From Stromatinia cepivora (Eukaryota; Ascomycota; Leotiomycetes; Helotiales; Sclerotiniaceae): a stretch of DNA of 64,000 nucleotides. Under the pieces are notes generated by a model, which was not told the origin of the DNA, ran no database searches, and saw nothing but the letters and a program-made list of their open reading frames with translations. The stretch spans positions 3,844,001 to 3,908,000 of the forward strand of contig RCTD01000001.1 of assembly GCA_014898415.1 (NCBI GenBank), given 5' to 3'. Below, piece by piece: positions 49,192 to 61,299 of this stretch; position 1 is the first letter of the stretch, and every line of letters starts with the position of its first letter. Made by a program: the position numbers and the translations under genes.

Positions 49192-52100
49192 TCATAGTCC
49201 CCACTGGTCCAACCACATCTCAAGAATAGCTTTGTCAATTGGTTTCATCGAAGCCAAAATTCTGCTCGTTCCAACACTCTGCTCGGTGGCAAATTTGATC
49301 GCATCTTTGCCATCTCCTAATTGATTGATAAGCCTCAGTGCTGGCCTCAAGGTAGGCTCCACGGTCTGATGAATATCATGGCTAGAACTGTATATTTCCA
49401 GCTCCCGGGCCCATTCCTGCAATGGAATTACCTTGGCATGTTTTCCAAACCGTTCCTGTTGTATCTCGACGAGTAGGTCCCACGGCACTGGAGTTGGATT
49501 GACAATATTAAAAACTTGAAGGTCAGCCTTGGATCTTGGGGATGCATATGATGATATGATGTCCGATATCACGAGCGCTACCTGATCAATAGGTATCCAG
49601 TCAATGGGTGTAAGCTTTGAGGCTATGAGACCAAGAGACTTTGATGCTTTGAGTACAGGGTACAACCATTCTTGTTTAGGCCACGGAGGATCGTTAGCAT
49701 TTGTCGATCCACCGACTTGACCAACGCGCAAAATAGTGACCGGAACTTTTTTAGGGAAAGTTAGTAAATGCCTGGTTTAAGACAATCGGAGATGAAAATA
49801 GAGATGGAAAAAAGGAAGTAGAAATGTTAGGATGGGAAACTCCGCATGCAATGTTCTGCATTTGAAATTAACAAAGAATGTGGGATATGTAATACGTACT
49901 GTTCGAATTTTGATTTGCAGCAGCAAGGATGCTCTCCGCCACGCATTTTGATTCTGCATAGCCAAGCTTGAGTGCAGCCGTGAAATCAAGCGCTGGGGAT
50001 TCCTTGATTGTGGAGCTTGCATTCATCACCGCTGATACAGAAGTGACGAAACAGATCCGAGCCTGCTTTTTACTCTGCGAACTAAACTCAATCATGTTTC
50101 GTACACTCTCAATGTACGGAACCTCGAAGGATCGAAGCGCCAGATTGAAATCAACCTTCCAGGCATTGTGTATAACGATGTCAACATCTTGGAGGAGGCG
50201 ATCGAAATCCTCGGTCGAGAGCCCAAGCCTTGGTGCACCGATGCTGACAGTCATATAATGTAATTTGGAGAAGTGATGCTCAGGCAATCCCCGACGGACT
50301 AGGAGACTTTCTTGTCGTTGTCTAGCATCAGAGCCACGGTTAAGACAGTAGATATGAGATATACTTTCATTTCTCAACATCGCAGTTATAATGACAGTTC
50401 CCAAAGTGCCTGTTGAACCCGTTAGAGCCACGCAAATCTTGGAAGACGTTGTTGCTAAGGAGGAACTGTGTTCAGTACGCGCCGGTAAATATCTGGTATA
50501 GGCTCTAACAAGATCTTCCATGTTCGAAATTCGTGCATGGGTGTTGCTGCCATTTGGAATCTTGCTGGAATTCAGGAAGTCATAGAACACGGTAACCAAT
50601 TGGTCAATGGTCGGATTCTGATATATCATCTCTGGTGATATCCATGATATGTTGGACGAGCCGACCTGGTCAGCAATTCCAGATTTCAGAATGCCTACCA
50701 GCTCAGTAATTTTGAGAGAGTCTAAACCATGGGAAAACAGGTCTTCGTCGTGTGTAGCATTCACAGCAGCTGGGAAACAAGAGACAACGATAGAGCGCAC
50801 GAAATGCCGAACTGACTCGCGCTCAAAAGTAGCTTTGAGAGTAGGGATTTTGGTTGAAAGGGGCAGATTTGTCTGGCTGTACAAGGCATCGATCTCTCCT
50901 TCGAAAGTCTTTTCCGTAAGCTTTCGTACAATGGTTCCCTTTCCCGCCCGTGAAAATGGCTTGTCGGCAATGATGATGTTCGATTTGAGGATACGTCCAT
51001 GGCCAGGTGCCAATGCGTTGGCTTCCTCAACACGCGGCCAGAGAGTCTCAATCAATGACATACTTTCATTGCCTTGAACGTGCGGCTTAGGCTCCAGGAG
51101 GAGGCTCGCACGTACTCTTCCATTTCCTATGATCAAAGCACCTGCGAGCAACGGATGGCCCTGAATCATTAACTCCATGGGAACGGGATTGAACTTTTCA
51201 CTATTAGATAGTACGATGATATCATCTCTGCGTCCATAATAACTCCACAGGTTTAGCTTCGTTGGATGGGGTTTGAAAAGATCCTTTGTTCGCCACTCTC
51301 TTGTGCCAGGAAGATTGTGGTTCAAGGCGGACATACTCTCTGTACTTTCATCGGTGAATAGAACCATTTCATATGCTCCATCCTCGTCTTCTGATGGCTG
51401 CATCTCCAGCTTGAAGTTGGGATTCCATTCCATATAAGCCCAATCACCTTTCGATGGAGCAAGTTGTGGAACCTGAAAAGCCTCCGTGGAGCCGTATAGC
51501 GAACACAGCTCAGTGACTTCCACCAGCTGCTTTCCTGCATTCGGCGAGAATGGGGCGCCAGTATAGCATAGAAAGTCCAAACCCCTGAAGAAGTCGATGC
51601 CTTCTGGCTCCTGAAGAAGCTGCTCTGCTATGGCTGGTGGAATGTACAATGCTCGGAGCTTTTGTTGCTTCATGATCTCCTTGAGCAGAGATCCACTAGG
51701 CGGTTGAAGAGGCGGGCCAAGAACAGGGCTGGACGCCTCTGTAAATGTAGGGTTTACTAAATCATAGTAAGAAAAAAGGATTCGGTTCTGGAGCAAGAGC
51801 AATTGACTAACCAATGTTGGACAGAAATCCTGCGAGGTGGAAATATGGAAAGACATGATAGAACTTCCCGCCACCTTGAAAATCCCAGACAGAAAAGTCT
51901 CGATTTTTGCGTCCAGGAACCTTAGGGAGATTACGCTCATTGTCTAAGACTGCAAATGTGCCGTGCGTCATTGTGATTGGCTTTGGGATGCCTGTAGATC
52001 CGGAGGAGTGTAATACTACAATAGGGTTGTTCTTTGCCATTTGAAATGTTTGCTCGTCATATGAGAAAACTCTTCCATCACCAGCCAGAATGGTCTGAAA

Positions 52101-52609
52101 GGAAGGGACGGCCAAGCATCGAGCCTCTGGTCTGAGACTGTGCAATTGCTTCACGATAGGAGCGACCTCTTCCGCATGAAGAACAATCAAACATTGCGTC
52201 TGTTCCAGCAGAGACGCGTTTGTAGCGGGAGGGTTTCGAGGTGAAGGGAAAAGAACCTTAAAATAATTTAGTACTTATCTGCCATTGAAAATATTCCACT
52301 TACCTTATATCCACATTTCAATGCGCCGAAGAAAACAGCAACACTTCGAAGGTCGGGTACTCCAATATAGCAGATCGTTTCAAAGCTTGTACTTCTGCCT
52401 ATATTATCTTGGATCCAATTTGCAATGAAATCCGAGCAACGAGCCATATCTTGGAAAGTGACATCATGAAATCCCTCAGACAAATCAGAAGAGTTTGGAA
52501 TGGAAGCGTAAAGCCTGTCCGGGGAAACCCTCGACAAGTAGTCGAGGGTTTGGTGGAGTAGCCTGGTGCCATACTCCGGCGATTGAGGAATGCGAGCAGA
52601 AGAAGCCAT
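49192..52609 (-). CDS. NRPS-like adenylate-forming reductase (A-T-R)
   Basis: Exons 52609-52304, 52256-51812, 51756-49900 and 49745-49192 on the minus strand give 1053 residues; an in-frame ATG at 52672 would add 21. An adenylation domain comes first, with SSGSTGIPKP (A3) at about 186-195, LCSLYGSTEAF, SYYGRRDD and PFSRAGKGTIVRK. A carrier (thiolation) domain follows, with DLFSHGLDSLKI, Ser about 597 for phosphopantetheine. The C-terminal thioester reductase domain has the nucleotide-binding LTGSTGTLG at about 696-703 and YAESKCVAE (Tyr/Lys catalytic pair). No condensation domain is present. Such enzymes activate a carboxylic acid, tether it and release an aldehyde or alcohol using NADPH. The substrate cannot be read by eye. 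It is the last gene before the AT-rich transposon block. Exon 3 could instead start 18 nt later (51738). Confidence 0.92.
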
Positions 52610-52672
52610 TTGAAGATGAAATTTGAGTGAACTCTGAAGATTGGGAAACGAGAACTTGGACCTTTGATTCAA

Positions 52673-53210
52673 CTTATTAGTAGAGTTGATCGAGCAGTTA
52701 GGCCGAGGGAGGCGTTTTTTGGCAAATCCTCAGAGCCAATAAGCTCAGTTCTGTACTACGGTGGTGGTAGATGTTTTAAATTGCTTACCGAGTGGCAGTG
52801 AATTGCGAACTTGTGCATATGCATATCAATACTTGACGCAACATTGCGGCGGCAATCTGTGTGTAAGTGTGCCTACTCTTAGTGGTGCCACATTTGAACT
52901 TCACCGAGTTGAAATTGTCAGCTAATCCCATTTGCTTTTGGTAACCAATCAAAAAAAATAAGGAAAGCCGGTGAATGCGAAACAATCAGCTAATTCAATA
53001 CGGCCTGGAGTTTTCAGAACATAAGGTGATGGAAGTTAGCACATAAAGCTATAATCAATGTGGCTTAGCGTTGTTTACCCCGCCAAATGTATTATTTCTT
53101 TGAGGTAATTAATCTTCTTCGATCTTTATACTTACCAAAAGATTATTTTGTTCTTATTGGAGGTCACGTATTTGAAGGTGATAAACCTTATAATTGGGAA
53201 GTAGTGGCTT
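52673..53210. promoter_or_regulatory. Upstream region of the NRPS-like gene
   Basis: Ordinary-composition sequence containing the presumed promoter and leader. The AT content rises sharply at about 53210. Confidence 0.5.
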
Positions 53211-53296
53211 GGAGATTATAGTGGAATAAGCAAATATCAAATTATAATAGTAAAAGTTGAATGATATAATGATATTATATATAATATTAGAGTATA

Positions 53297-53504
53297 GATT
53301 CTTAATCTTCAATATTGAGAATATAATTTTCTTATATATTTCTTTTGAATTCTTTTATATATTAATACTTTATTTTTATTTATTAATTTGAATAAAAATT
53401 TATTATTTTAATTATCTTGATTAATATTATAAAAGTTCTTTATTTCGAATAATCCTGATATTTGATTAATTTGGATTTCTTTATTCGAATATTTATAATT
53501 CGAT
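53297..53504. repeat. Direct repeat copy 1 (about 208 bp)
   Basis: Begins GATTCTTAATCTTCAATAT and ends near ATAATTCGAT. It closely matches 53818-54025 over its whole length, with mostly transition differences and a few small gaps. Confidence 0.75.
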
Positions 53505-53570
53505 AGTTTTATATATAGTAGTGAATTTGTAGAGTTCGAATTTATATTTATATATTGATTGATTAATTAA

Positions 53571-53640
53571 ATTAATCAAATTGATCAAATTGATCAAATT
53601 GATTAAATTGATCAAAATGATTTAGTTGATCTTATTTATT
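53571..53640. repeat. ATTGATCAA-type tandem repeat
   Basis: Six to seven imperfect copies of a 9-nt unit (AATTGATCA) lie between the two 208-bp direct repeats. Confidence 0.75.
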
Positions 53641-53817
53641 ATATTGATCTTATTATTCAGAATGAATATAATATATATATAGATCGATTAAATCTATTTG
53701 ATCAATTTGATTGATTTAATCAATTAAATTGAATTGATTAAGTATAATAATAATATAGAGTTGTATAGGGGTATTATATTGTATATAATTAATAATACTG
53801 AATAATATTCGGATTCA

Positions 53818-54025
53818 GATTCTTAATCTTCAATATGAGAATATAGCTTTCCTATATGCCTTTTTCGAATTCTTTTATATATTAATATTTTATTTTTATT
53901 TATCGATTTAAATAAAAGTTTATTATTTTAATTATTTTGATTAATATTATAAAGGTTTTTTATTCGAATATTTTTGATATTCGATTAATTAAATTTCTTT
54001 ATTCGAATACTTCTATATCGATGAT
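53818..54025. repeat. Direct repeat copy 2 (about 208 bp)
   Basis: Begins GATTCTTAATCTTCAATAT like the copy at 53297, offset by 521 bp. The two may be LTRs of a small decayed element or a segmental duplication. Confidence 0.75.
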
Positions 54026-54028
54026 TTC

Positions 54029-54180
54029 GATCGTAGTACGAATAATATCATATAATCATAATACAAATAATATTATATAATCGTAATACAAATAATATCA
54101 TATAATTATAATACAAATAATATGATATAATTGTAATACGAATTATATAATTATAGTATTAATAGTATTATATAGAATAC
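54029..54180 (+). repeat. Left arm of an inverted repeat made of 25-bp tandem units
   Basis: Starts GATCGTAGTACGAATAATAT and holds about five imperfect copies of a roughly 25-bp unit (CGTAATACAAATAATATCAT plus TATAAT), ending in AATTATATAATTATAGTATT. The arm is matched in reverse complement at 55962-56032. Confidence 0.65.
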
Positions 54181-55961
54181 TTTTATCAGAATTAAAGATT
54201 TAATTTCATTCGATATATTTGTTTTGTTGAATAATATTAATTTGTATTCCAAAATCGATAAGATAATATACCTTTGTTGAAATATTATCAATCTTAAAAA
54301 TTGTTTCGATAATTAAAATAATACATCCCTTTTATTAATGATCCAAAATCACCAGAATAATTAAAATTATTAATAAATCTCAATATTTCCTTGATTATTA
54401 TTTTATAAAGAATATATAAAACAATTATAAATAAAATAATCGCTTTTATATTATCGATAAATATATAGATTGATATATTCTTTCGAATAATAATCCAATT
54501 AATAATAATAATAATATTACAATTTTTATTTTCGATAATCTTCTTTTAAAATTCCCTTATCTTTCTTTTTTATTAAAAAAGATTTAAAATATTGAAATTA
54601 TAATTATATATTGATAATCAATAATAAATTATTTTACTATTGAAATTGTTCATTTTAAAAAAGATTAAAAAAATAATTTAGTCTATTTTCAATTATAAGG
54701 TATATCAAAAGAATTTATTATATAATATATTTTATTTATATTCTTTAGATAATATACTTGTTTAATTAATTCATTTCTATTTTCAGATTATTAGAATAAT
54801 TCCGAAATTCTTTTTGTAATATAAGGAAATAAACCTATTAAAAGATATTCTTTCCGAATACTTTTCACTTCAGATTCGATTTCTTCCTTCAAATTATTGA
54901 AACATATTATAAAGTTATTTATGTTTTATATAAATTATTATTTAATATAAATTATTTATTATATAATAAAAAATTATTAATTATCTTTATTTAATATTAT
55001 ATTATATATATATTCTTTAAACTCTTTTTATAATATATTAAAATCCATTATTTTGTTTTTATATCAATATCAAATTGTAAAAGATTGTTTTTGAAAGTAT
55101 TAAATAATATAATCTATTTTCTTTTGATCTATCAAAAAATAATATCCATTATTATTCCGAAATATAAATTCAATTTGAAAAAAGAAATCCTTTATTTTTA
55201 TAATAATAAAATCCTTATAAAATAAAAGTTTTTGAAATTTCAGAAATCTTTCTTGAAAAACTAAAATAGAATTAAATACTGTTTCTTTATTATTAATAAT
55301 CATTATTAATAAATTAATTATTCTTTTTTATATAAAATAAACAAAAATCTTTTCAATTTATTATTGATTTTCTGATCTGAAGATTTCAAATTCCTTTTAT
55401 ATATTTTCGAATTTTTATATTAACTCTATTTCAAACTATATAATAAATTGATAATTCAATATCAGTATTTCGTCTTTATTATTATTCAGAATTTTCAATA
55501 CATTTCCCTTTTAATTTTGAAAGATATTCGAATTAATCAAAGAATCTGAAATGTTTTTTATTCCCATTATAATTATTCGAAAAAATATCGATAATAATTA
55601 ATTAACGAATTACTTCTGAAAATAAAATCAAAAGAATTATAAAGATTACAAATAATAAAGAATCAATTAATCTTAAAATAATAATAAAATTTTTCATTAA
55701 TCTTTTTCTATTTAAAAAAACCTCTTTCTTTTAAATTCAATAAAAAGCAATATTGGAATAATAATAAATTATCGATTATATACTAGAATTTAATAAATAT
55801 AGAGATTTTGCAGAGTTTTCTAATCGAATAATAATATACTATTGATTGTATATTTGTCTTTAACAATAAAACCGCTTCTTATAGGGTTTCCTAGTTTTAC
55901 TAGCAATATCCTTTTAGCAACCGTAACATCATTATGAATCTTCAAATTTTATATTCGAATT

Positions 55962-56032
55962 CATATAATACTATTAATATCATAATTATATGATTCGTAC
56001 TACGATCATATAATATTATTTATACTACGATC
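55962..56032 (-). repeat. Right arm of the inverted repeat
   Basis: Read on the minus strand this begins GATCGTAGTATAAATAATAT and continues with a second GATCGTAGTACGAAT unit and TCATATAATTATGATATTAA, matching the start and end of the left arm. It contains fewer internal tandem copies. It ends two bases from the presumed LTR boundary of the Gypsy element. Confidence 0.65.
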
Positions 56033-56033
56033 A

Positions 56034-57442
56034 TGTTATGGGAGCTGCCTTTAGGGTCACATGGAAATAATTAGAGATCTCTCGAAATGGTTTAAACTAA
56101 ACTTCAAATAGGAATTCAATAAGGTTGATAATTGATTGTAATTCTTGTAATTATAATAATAAAATTAATAATTATTTTTGAATACAAAGCTTTATATTAT
56201 AATGAAATCCTATTCTTTTATATAGATTTTTTTGCTTTATAGAATTTATGATTCTGTTCTACTTGGATCCCTTAGATCCTAAACTCCAAAGACTCCTGGT
56301 TCCTTGGATTATAAGTTTCAAAGGCTTTAATGTCTTATTATATAATACTTATTATATAATTCAATGTTATTTGTTATAATATTATCCCTTTTTTAGATTA
56401 ATATTTATTCTAAATGTTTTTATTAGTGTTCTTCTTTTCATTATAATATATTAGTAATTCTTTCAATATATCATTCCTAAATAGTAAAATCTCTAAATAT
56501 CAATAATATATCTTTCTTTCTGAAACAATCCAGGCCTATAATTCCAACAATATACCTTGTTTCAATTATTCTTGTTATGGATATCGTTATATTGTTTTGA
56601 ACGAACGTTCTCAATACTATAATGAATATATTTGTTGTGGGGTTTGTTATAATATTGTTTAGGCTTCGATAAACAATCTTGAAAATCTTTGTTTGGAAAA
56701 AGAGTATCTTTAGTTTGAGAGAGATACTGCTTTTGAAATTATGATAACTGGTTTTGTTTGTATTCGTATTCTTGAATTGCAATAACAAGAATTATATAAA
56801 TATGATTGTGAGATGCTTCATTGTGGTTTCAAAACCTTGAATGAACTTGATGTTTTTGAAGAAAAAGAAAGATTAGAAAATAAATATATTGAAAAAGAAA
56901 AGGAGTTGGTATCTGTTTTTGTTATTGATCCTAATAATAGTTTCTTTGTTTTTGATTCTTTTTTCTTGAATCCTTTGATCTTTGTTTCAATGGATTCTCC
57001 TTTCTTCTAGGCAGATCCAGATATTGCTGATGGAATGCCTTCAATTTTTCAGGGCAGTTGAGGTTTGTTTTTGGTTCCTATGAATTTTCAGTATATAGAT
57101 AGTCTAATTATTTGATCAAATATTTGATTATGCTTGATGTATTTACAATCTAGTATTATTTTGATATCGTATATAGCGTTTGAATTGATTAATTCGATTT
57201 CTGTAAATAGTGTGTTTGGTGCTCCTGGTGATACTGGTTCGAGTAAGGATATATAGAATACTGAATGGATATTCATTGTGTTTGGTAATTTTAATTGATA
57301 ATTAATGGTTTTTATTATTTTATCAATCTTGAATGATCCTAATTTCTTGTGATCAAGTTTATTGCTTAATCTTTTGATTTCGATATTTCGTTATAGTAGA
57401 TAAACTTTATCTTCCTTTTTAAATGTAGGTTTTATATTATAT
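56034..57442 (-). mobile_element. 3' part of a Ty3/Gypsy element (chromodomain and probable LTR)
   Basis: On the minus strand the sequence after 57442 reads DKVYLL and then NIHSVFYISLLEPVSPGAPN, the end of a Gypsy integrase, followed by a chromodomain (57276 to about 57000) that ends CPEKLKAFHQQYLDLP. The left end TGTTATGGGAGCTGCC at 56034 looks like the terminal TGT...(ACA on the other strand) of an LTR, but the matching 5' LTR lies outside the window. The stretch 56800-57050 is less AT-rich than the rest. The element has many stop codons and is dead. Confidence 0.72.
57000..57276 (-). pseudogene. Gypsy integrase C terminus and chromodomain
   Basis: Contains HSVFYISLLEPVSPGAP, the conserved 'hPvFHvSLLep' junction before Gypsy chromodomains, and the chromodomain end about 200 bp further. 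Premature stops interrupt the frame. It continues the integrase whose N-terminal part lies at 62926-63925, on the far side of the Copia insertion. Confidence 0.72.
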
Positions 57443-57608
57443 TGTTAACTTTTGGTGCAGGAAGTAGTAGTATTGTTGACTATATAAGTTGAACTAAGGA
57501 TCTATAATTCTAATAGAAATAGAATTGAGATTATCCCCAAATATGATCTATACACCATTATGATCTCGTAATTTCAATTCTAATTCTATAATGACCTCAT
57601 TTCTAACA
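57443..57608 (-). repeat. Copia 3' LTR
   Basis: 166 bp; aligns without gaps to 62760-62925. By eye about 25 positions differ and all are C/T or G/A transitions. Being on the minus-strand 3' side, it ends at 57443. Confidence 0.9.
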
Positions 57609-57640
57609 CTTCTTTATTAAGGATATTCTATTCGATCTTT

Positions 57641-57868
57641 TTAGATTATTAATCCCAATATTTTCTTGAATCTTTCGAAAGCAATTTTTGTATAAGGCTT
57701 TGTTATTTCGTTGACAATCATATCATATATATTGATATAACTAATAGCGATTTTCTTCTTTTCTATCAAATTCCTAATGAAATAATAATTGATATCTATA
57801 TATTTGAATCGTTTATGTAAATATAGGTTTTTGATTAAAGCTAAAACATTTTGATTATTATTAAGCAT
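57641..57868 (-). pseudogene. Copia RNase H C terminus
   Basis: Reads LNNNQNVLALIKN, then LHKRFKYIDINYYFIRN and TKPYTKIAFERFKKILGL. The pattern DN.gA..Lakn....rtKHIdiryHfiRe....TKpL....f.....lgl is diagnostic of Copia RNase H. RIP-type substitutions have changed several residues, but this stretch remains open. Confidence 0.88.
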
Positions 57869-58299
57869 TTAAATCGTATCTCCGTTCTTTTTAATATAAC
57901 TTGATCTAAATAGATCTTTAAGCATTTATATAATTCATCTTCTTTATTTGATGAATATTGTTATTATAATATATTCTGATTCTATATTAAAGATAGTCAC
58001 AAATATTTATTTCTTGCTAGCCCATAATATAAGGTTTTTATAGAATATTATAACTTTTTTTAAAACATTTTTCCGATTATATTTATCATTAATCCAATCT
58101 ACATCTATATATACCTTTATTGTATCATTAAACATATTATATTCTTTACAGATATCAAATTATACTCCCTTTAATCCAAATCATAATTTCTATTTGATTA
58201 TTGATTATAGATATTATATCAGATTCTTTAAAACTATAGTATAATATTTTATTGGTTTTGTTATAAATTGTGAAAGTTTTTCAATTGAGAATGTTATAT

Positions 58300-59250
58300 T
58301 TAATTAAGTATATATTATTGAATAAATCATATTTCTTATTCGTTGTTGATATTCATTTATATCTGTTAGTTCATCGTTATCGATTATTGATCGGAAATGG
58401 ATATAATCTACTATTAGTAGTTTTTTGACTTGATATTGTTTATATATAATATTGTATTTAATTAATATAATATCGAAATATTCTTTTTGATTTATAATTA
58501 ATATATATATTTTTCTATTATAAATAATTCTAATATTTAGGATCTTATTAATTTCCCTTAAATTCTTGATATTAAAATAGACTGATAGCTTTTCATTGAA
58601 TCAAATGATTTGTAATAATATATACGATATAATAATGATATCATTGATATATACCAGTAATATTATATTATGGTTTTTGGATATATATAGATATAGATCT
58701 ACCAAATTTTGTATAAAATCTATACCTAAAAGTTCTTTTTTTAATAGTAAACTCTAGTCCTTTTTAATTTGCTTCAAATTATATAGACTTTGTAGAGTTT
58801 GTAATATATATTTCTTTTTGATTTTAATATTTTAGAATAATTCGAAATAGATTTTTTTCTTCAAGTGTGATTCGATAAAAGCATTTTTGATATCGAAATA
58901 TAAATATTCCAAATTTTCTTTTACGATGATAATTAGGAATAGTTTAAATATATCTAGCCTTATTATTAATATAAATATTTCGTTATAATCCTTTTTTAAT
59001 ACTTGATTGAATCTTCGAATTATTAATCTTGTTTTGAATCATTTTATTTTGTTATCCTTAATCTTAATTATAAATACTTATTTTATCGAAATCAGATTAT
59101 TTCTTTTAAAAAATATATATTCTTCTCAAATATCATTTTGAACTAAAGATATAATTTCCTCTTGAATAATTTCCTTTCATTTTTCAAAGTATTCTCGATT
59201 CGATATTGCTTCCTTATAAATTCTTAGTATTTTGATTCCTAGAATTTCTT
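58300..59250 (-). pseudogene. Copia reverse transcriptase, decayed
   Basis: Minus-strand sequence at 58621-58660 reads LLVYINDIIIIS, corresponding to the Copia catalytic YVDD box with the first Asp changed to Asn, as expected from a C-to-T/G-to-A change. Surrounding sequence is broken by stops in all frames; the limits are approximate. Confidence 0.72.
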
Positions 59251-60084
59251 CGGCCGAATATACTACACCTTCTATATTATCTATATCTATTAACGAAATC
59301 ATGAAATCTGAAATGATCTTGTCTTTAATATAAGAATCCATTTTATAAATAATTGGAATTATAATTATAATATATTCTATATTTTCTTGAGTTTTGGTCT
59401 ATATAGATATCGCAATTAATGCCCTTATAATCTTGCTTTCCCATTTTTCTTTAGGATCTTATTCCATATCTCTTTTTCGTTTTCATATTAGATACCTTAA
59501 GGATTCGTTTTCAAAGTCCATTTCATCTTTTTATTCGATCTCAGATAATTATAGATTTACTTTGTTTTTTGATTCTGCTGAAATAAATTTATCAATAAAA
59601 TTTAAGACAATCTTAAATTTTGCTTCTAATATAGATTCAGGATTTATAGAAATTGATTTTTGAATTGGATCTTTTAAAATAATGGATTCGATATCTAAAA
59701 TATCCTTAAAAAAAGATTCTTGATTTGTTTTCTGAATATTATCATCTTTATCTTCATCATATATTGATATTAATATATCTAATTTATTTGATCTTAATTC
59801 GACAATTAAAGTACTTAATATAATCATTGAACTCGGTATAATATCTATTAAAAAGAATATTTGAAATAAAGATGATATAGATATCATATTTGGTATTAAA
59901 GATAGAAAAAATGTTTTGTTTGCTATTGATCTACTATAAGATTTTCGATCTGGCTTTACATTCTTTGTTCTTTGTAGATCTGATTCACAATTTCTTAATT
60001 TAAGATTCAAATCTCTTTTTCGATAAGATTTATTTATGATTACTTTACTTAATCGAAATGTATAATCTAATTCTGGAGAATACA

Positions 60085-60900
60085 CTTTGATATATTTATT
60101 CGTAATTTTTGAGTATCCTAGAAATATATCGATTCTCGAAATATCCCGTAACTTGTTGTATCTTTATCCTTTTGGAATAGTCTTAGAATTGATATAAGTG
60201 TAACATTTGCTCCCCCAGATTTTATATATCTTTATATTTAGTATTATACTTATAAAAGTTTTTATAAGGGATCGATCTATTTCGTTTATATTAGGATTAA
60301 TATTAATACAATTCCTGATATAAGTATTATACTTTATAGCTTTATCCCAAAATTCTAATGATAATCCAGCTTTTTTTAGCATTACTTTCATATCTATTTC
60401 TGTAGTCCTTATATTCTATTCTACAGATCTGTTTTAATATAAAGAAATAATTATTATAATTTTGAATTATATACCTAATAATCATTTACGAATAGCTTAT
60501 AAGAATTCCGGTGCATTATCAGTTCTGATTGTAATGATCTTTTTTTCAATAATTAATTCCATCTCCTTTTTCCAAATTTTCAATATTTGAATTGTATTAT
60601 CTTTTTGTTTAAATAGTATGATCCAATTTACTTTTATACAACTGTTAATGATCAATATAAAATAACAATTCCCTCGAATCGATTTTGGGAATGATTCTAC
60701 AATATCGAAATGTATAAATTTGAATTTCTTTGATTTGTGCAGATTCAATTGCTTTGGAATACAATTGGTCATTTTGGTGAGTATACACACTTTACAAATA
60801 TCTAATTCAATTGGGACCTTTATCAGCTTGATTATATTGAATATTTTATATAAATTCTTAATCTTATCTAGATCTAAATAATTGAATCTTCAATACCATA
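60085..60900 (-). pseudogene. Copia integrase, decayed
   Basis: Minus-strand segments show the Cys-x2-Cys end of the zinc-binding motif (DICKVCILTKMTN), the core start FIHFDIVESFPKSIRGNCYF, TIRTDNAPEF (second Asp region), and MLKKAGLSLEFWDKAIKY with YIRN, the Copia 'Ll..a.lp..fW.eA' box. A stop near 60412 and others break the frame. Confidence 0.85.
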
Positions 60901-61299
60901 ATAAATATCTTTCTTTTTCCTTAAATATTAATTTATTATTGATATTTTTGATACCATCGATTATCTCTAAAGAAAAACCTTTTTCCTGATTATTTTAGTA
61001 TATACTAAAATAGAAAATTATATCCTTATATTCTTTAATCATATATAAAACCATATATATTCCATTTTACATTCTAGTATGGATGATTTTCTTATTATCC
61101 TTTTTAAAATATATATAATGAAAATTGAATTCCTCTTACAACCCTATTTCGCAGATCCTTTTTCCTGATAATAAATTTATTTCTAACCCTAATATATATA
61201 ATACATTTGAAAGTAGTATCTTAAAATCATCTTTGTATACTATATCTATTAAACCTTAATAACGATAATATATCATTCCCTTATTAATCTTTATTCTTT

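Noticed and set aside
56813..57010. Plus-strand 65-codon open frame
   Set aside because: Antisense to the Gypsy chromodomain end and downstream region, which reads as protein on the minus strand.
59394..60085. Longer open frames inside the Copia element (89 codons plus; 178 codons minus)
   Set aside because: The plus-strand one is antisense. The minus-strand one is the linker between integrase and reverse transcriptase, part of the decayed polyprotein and not a separate gene.
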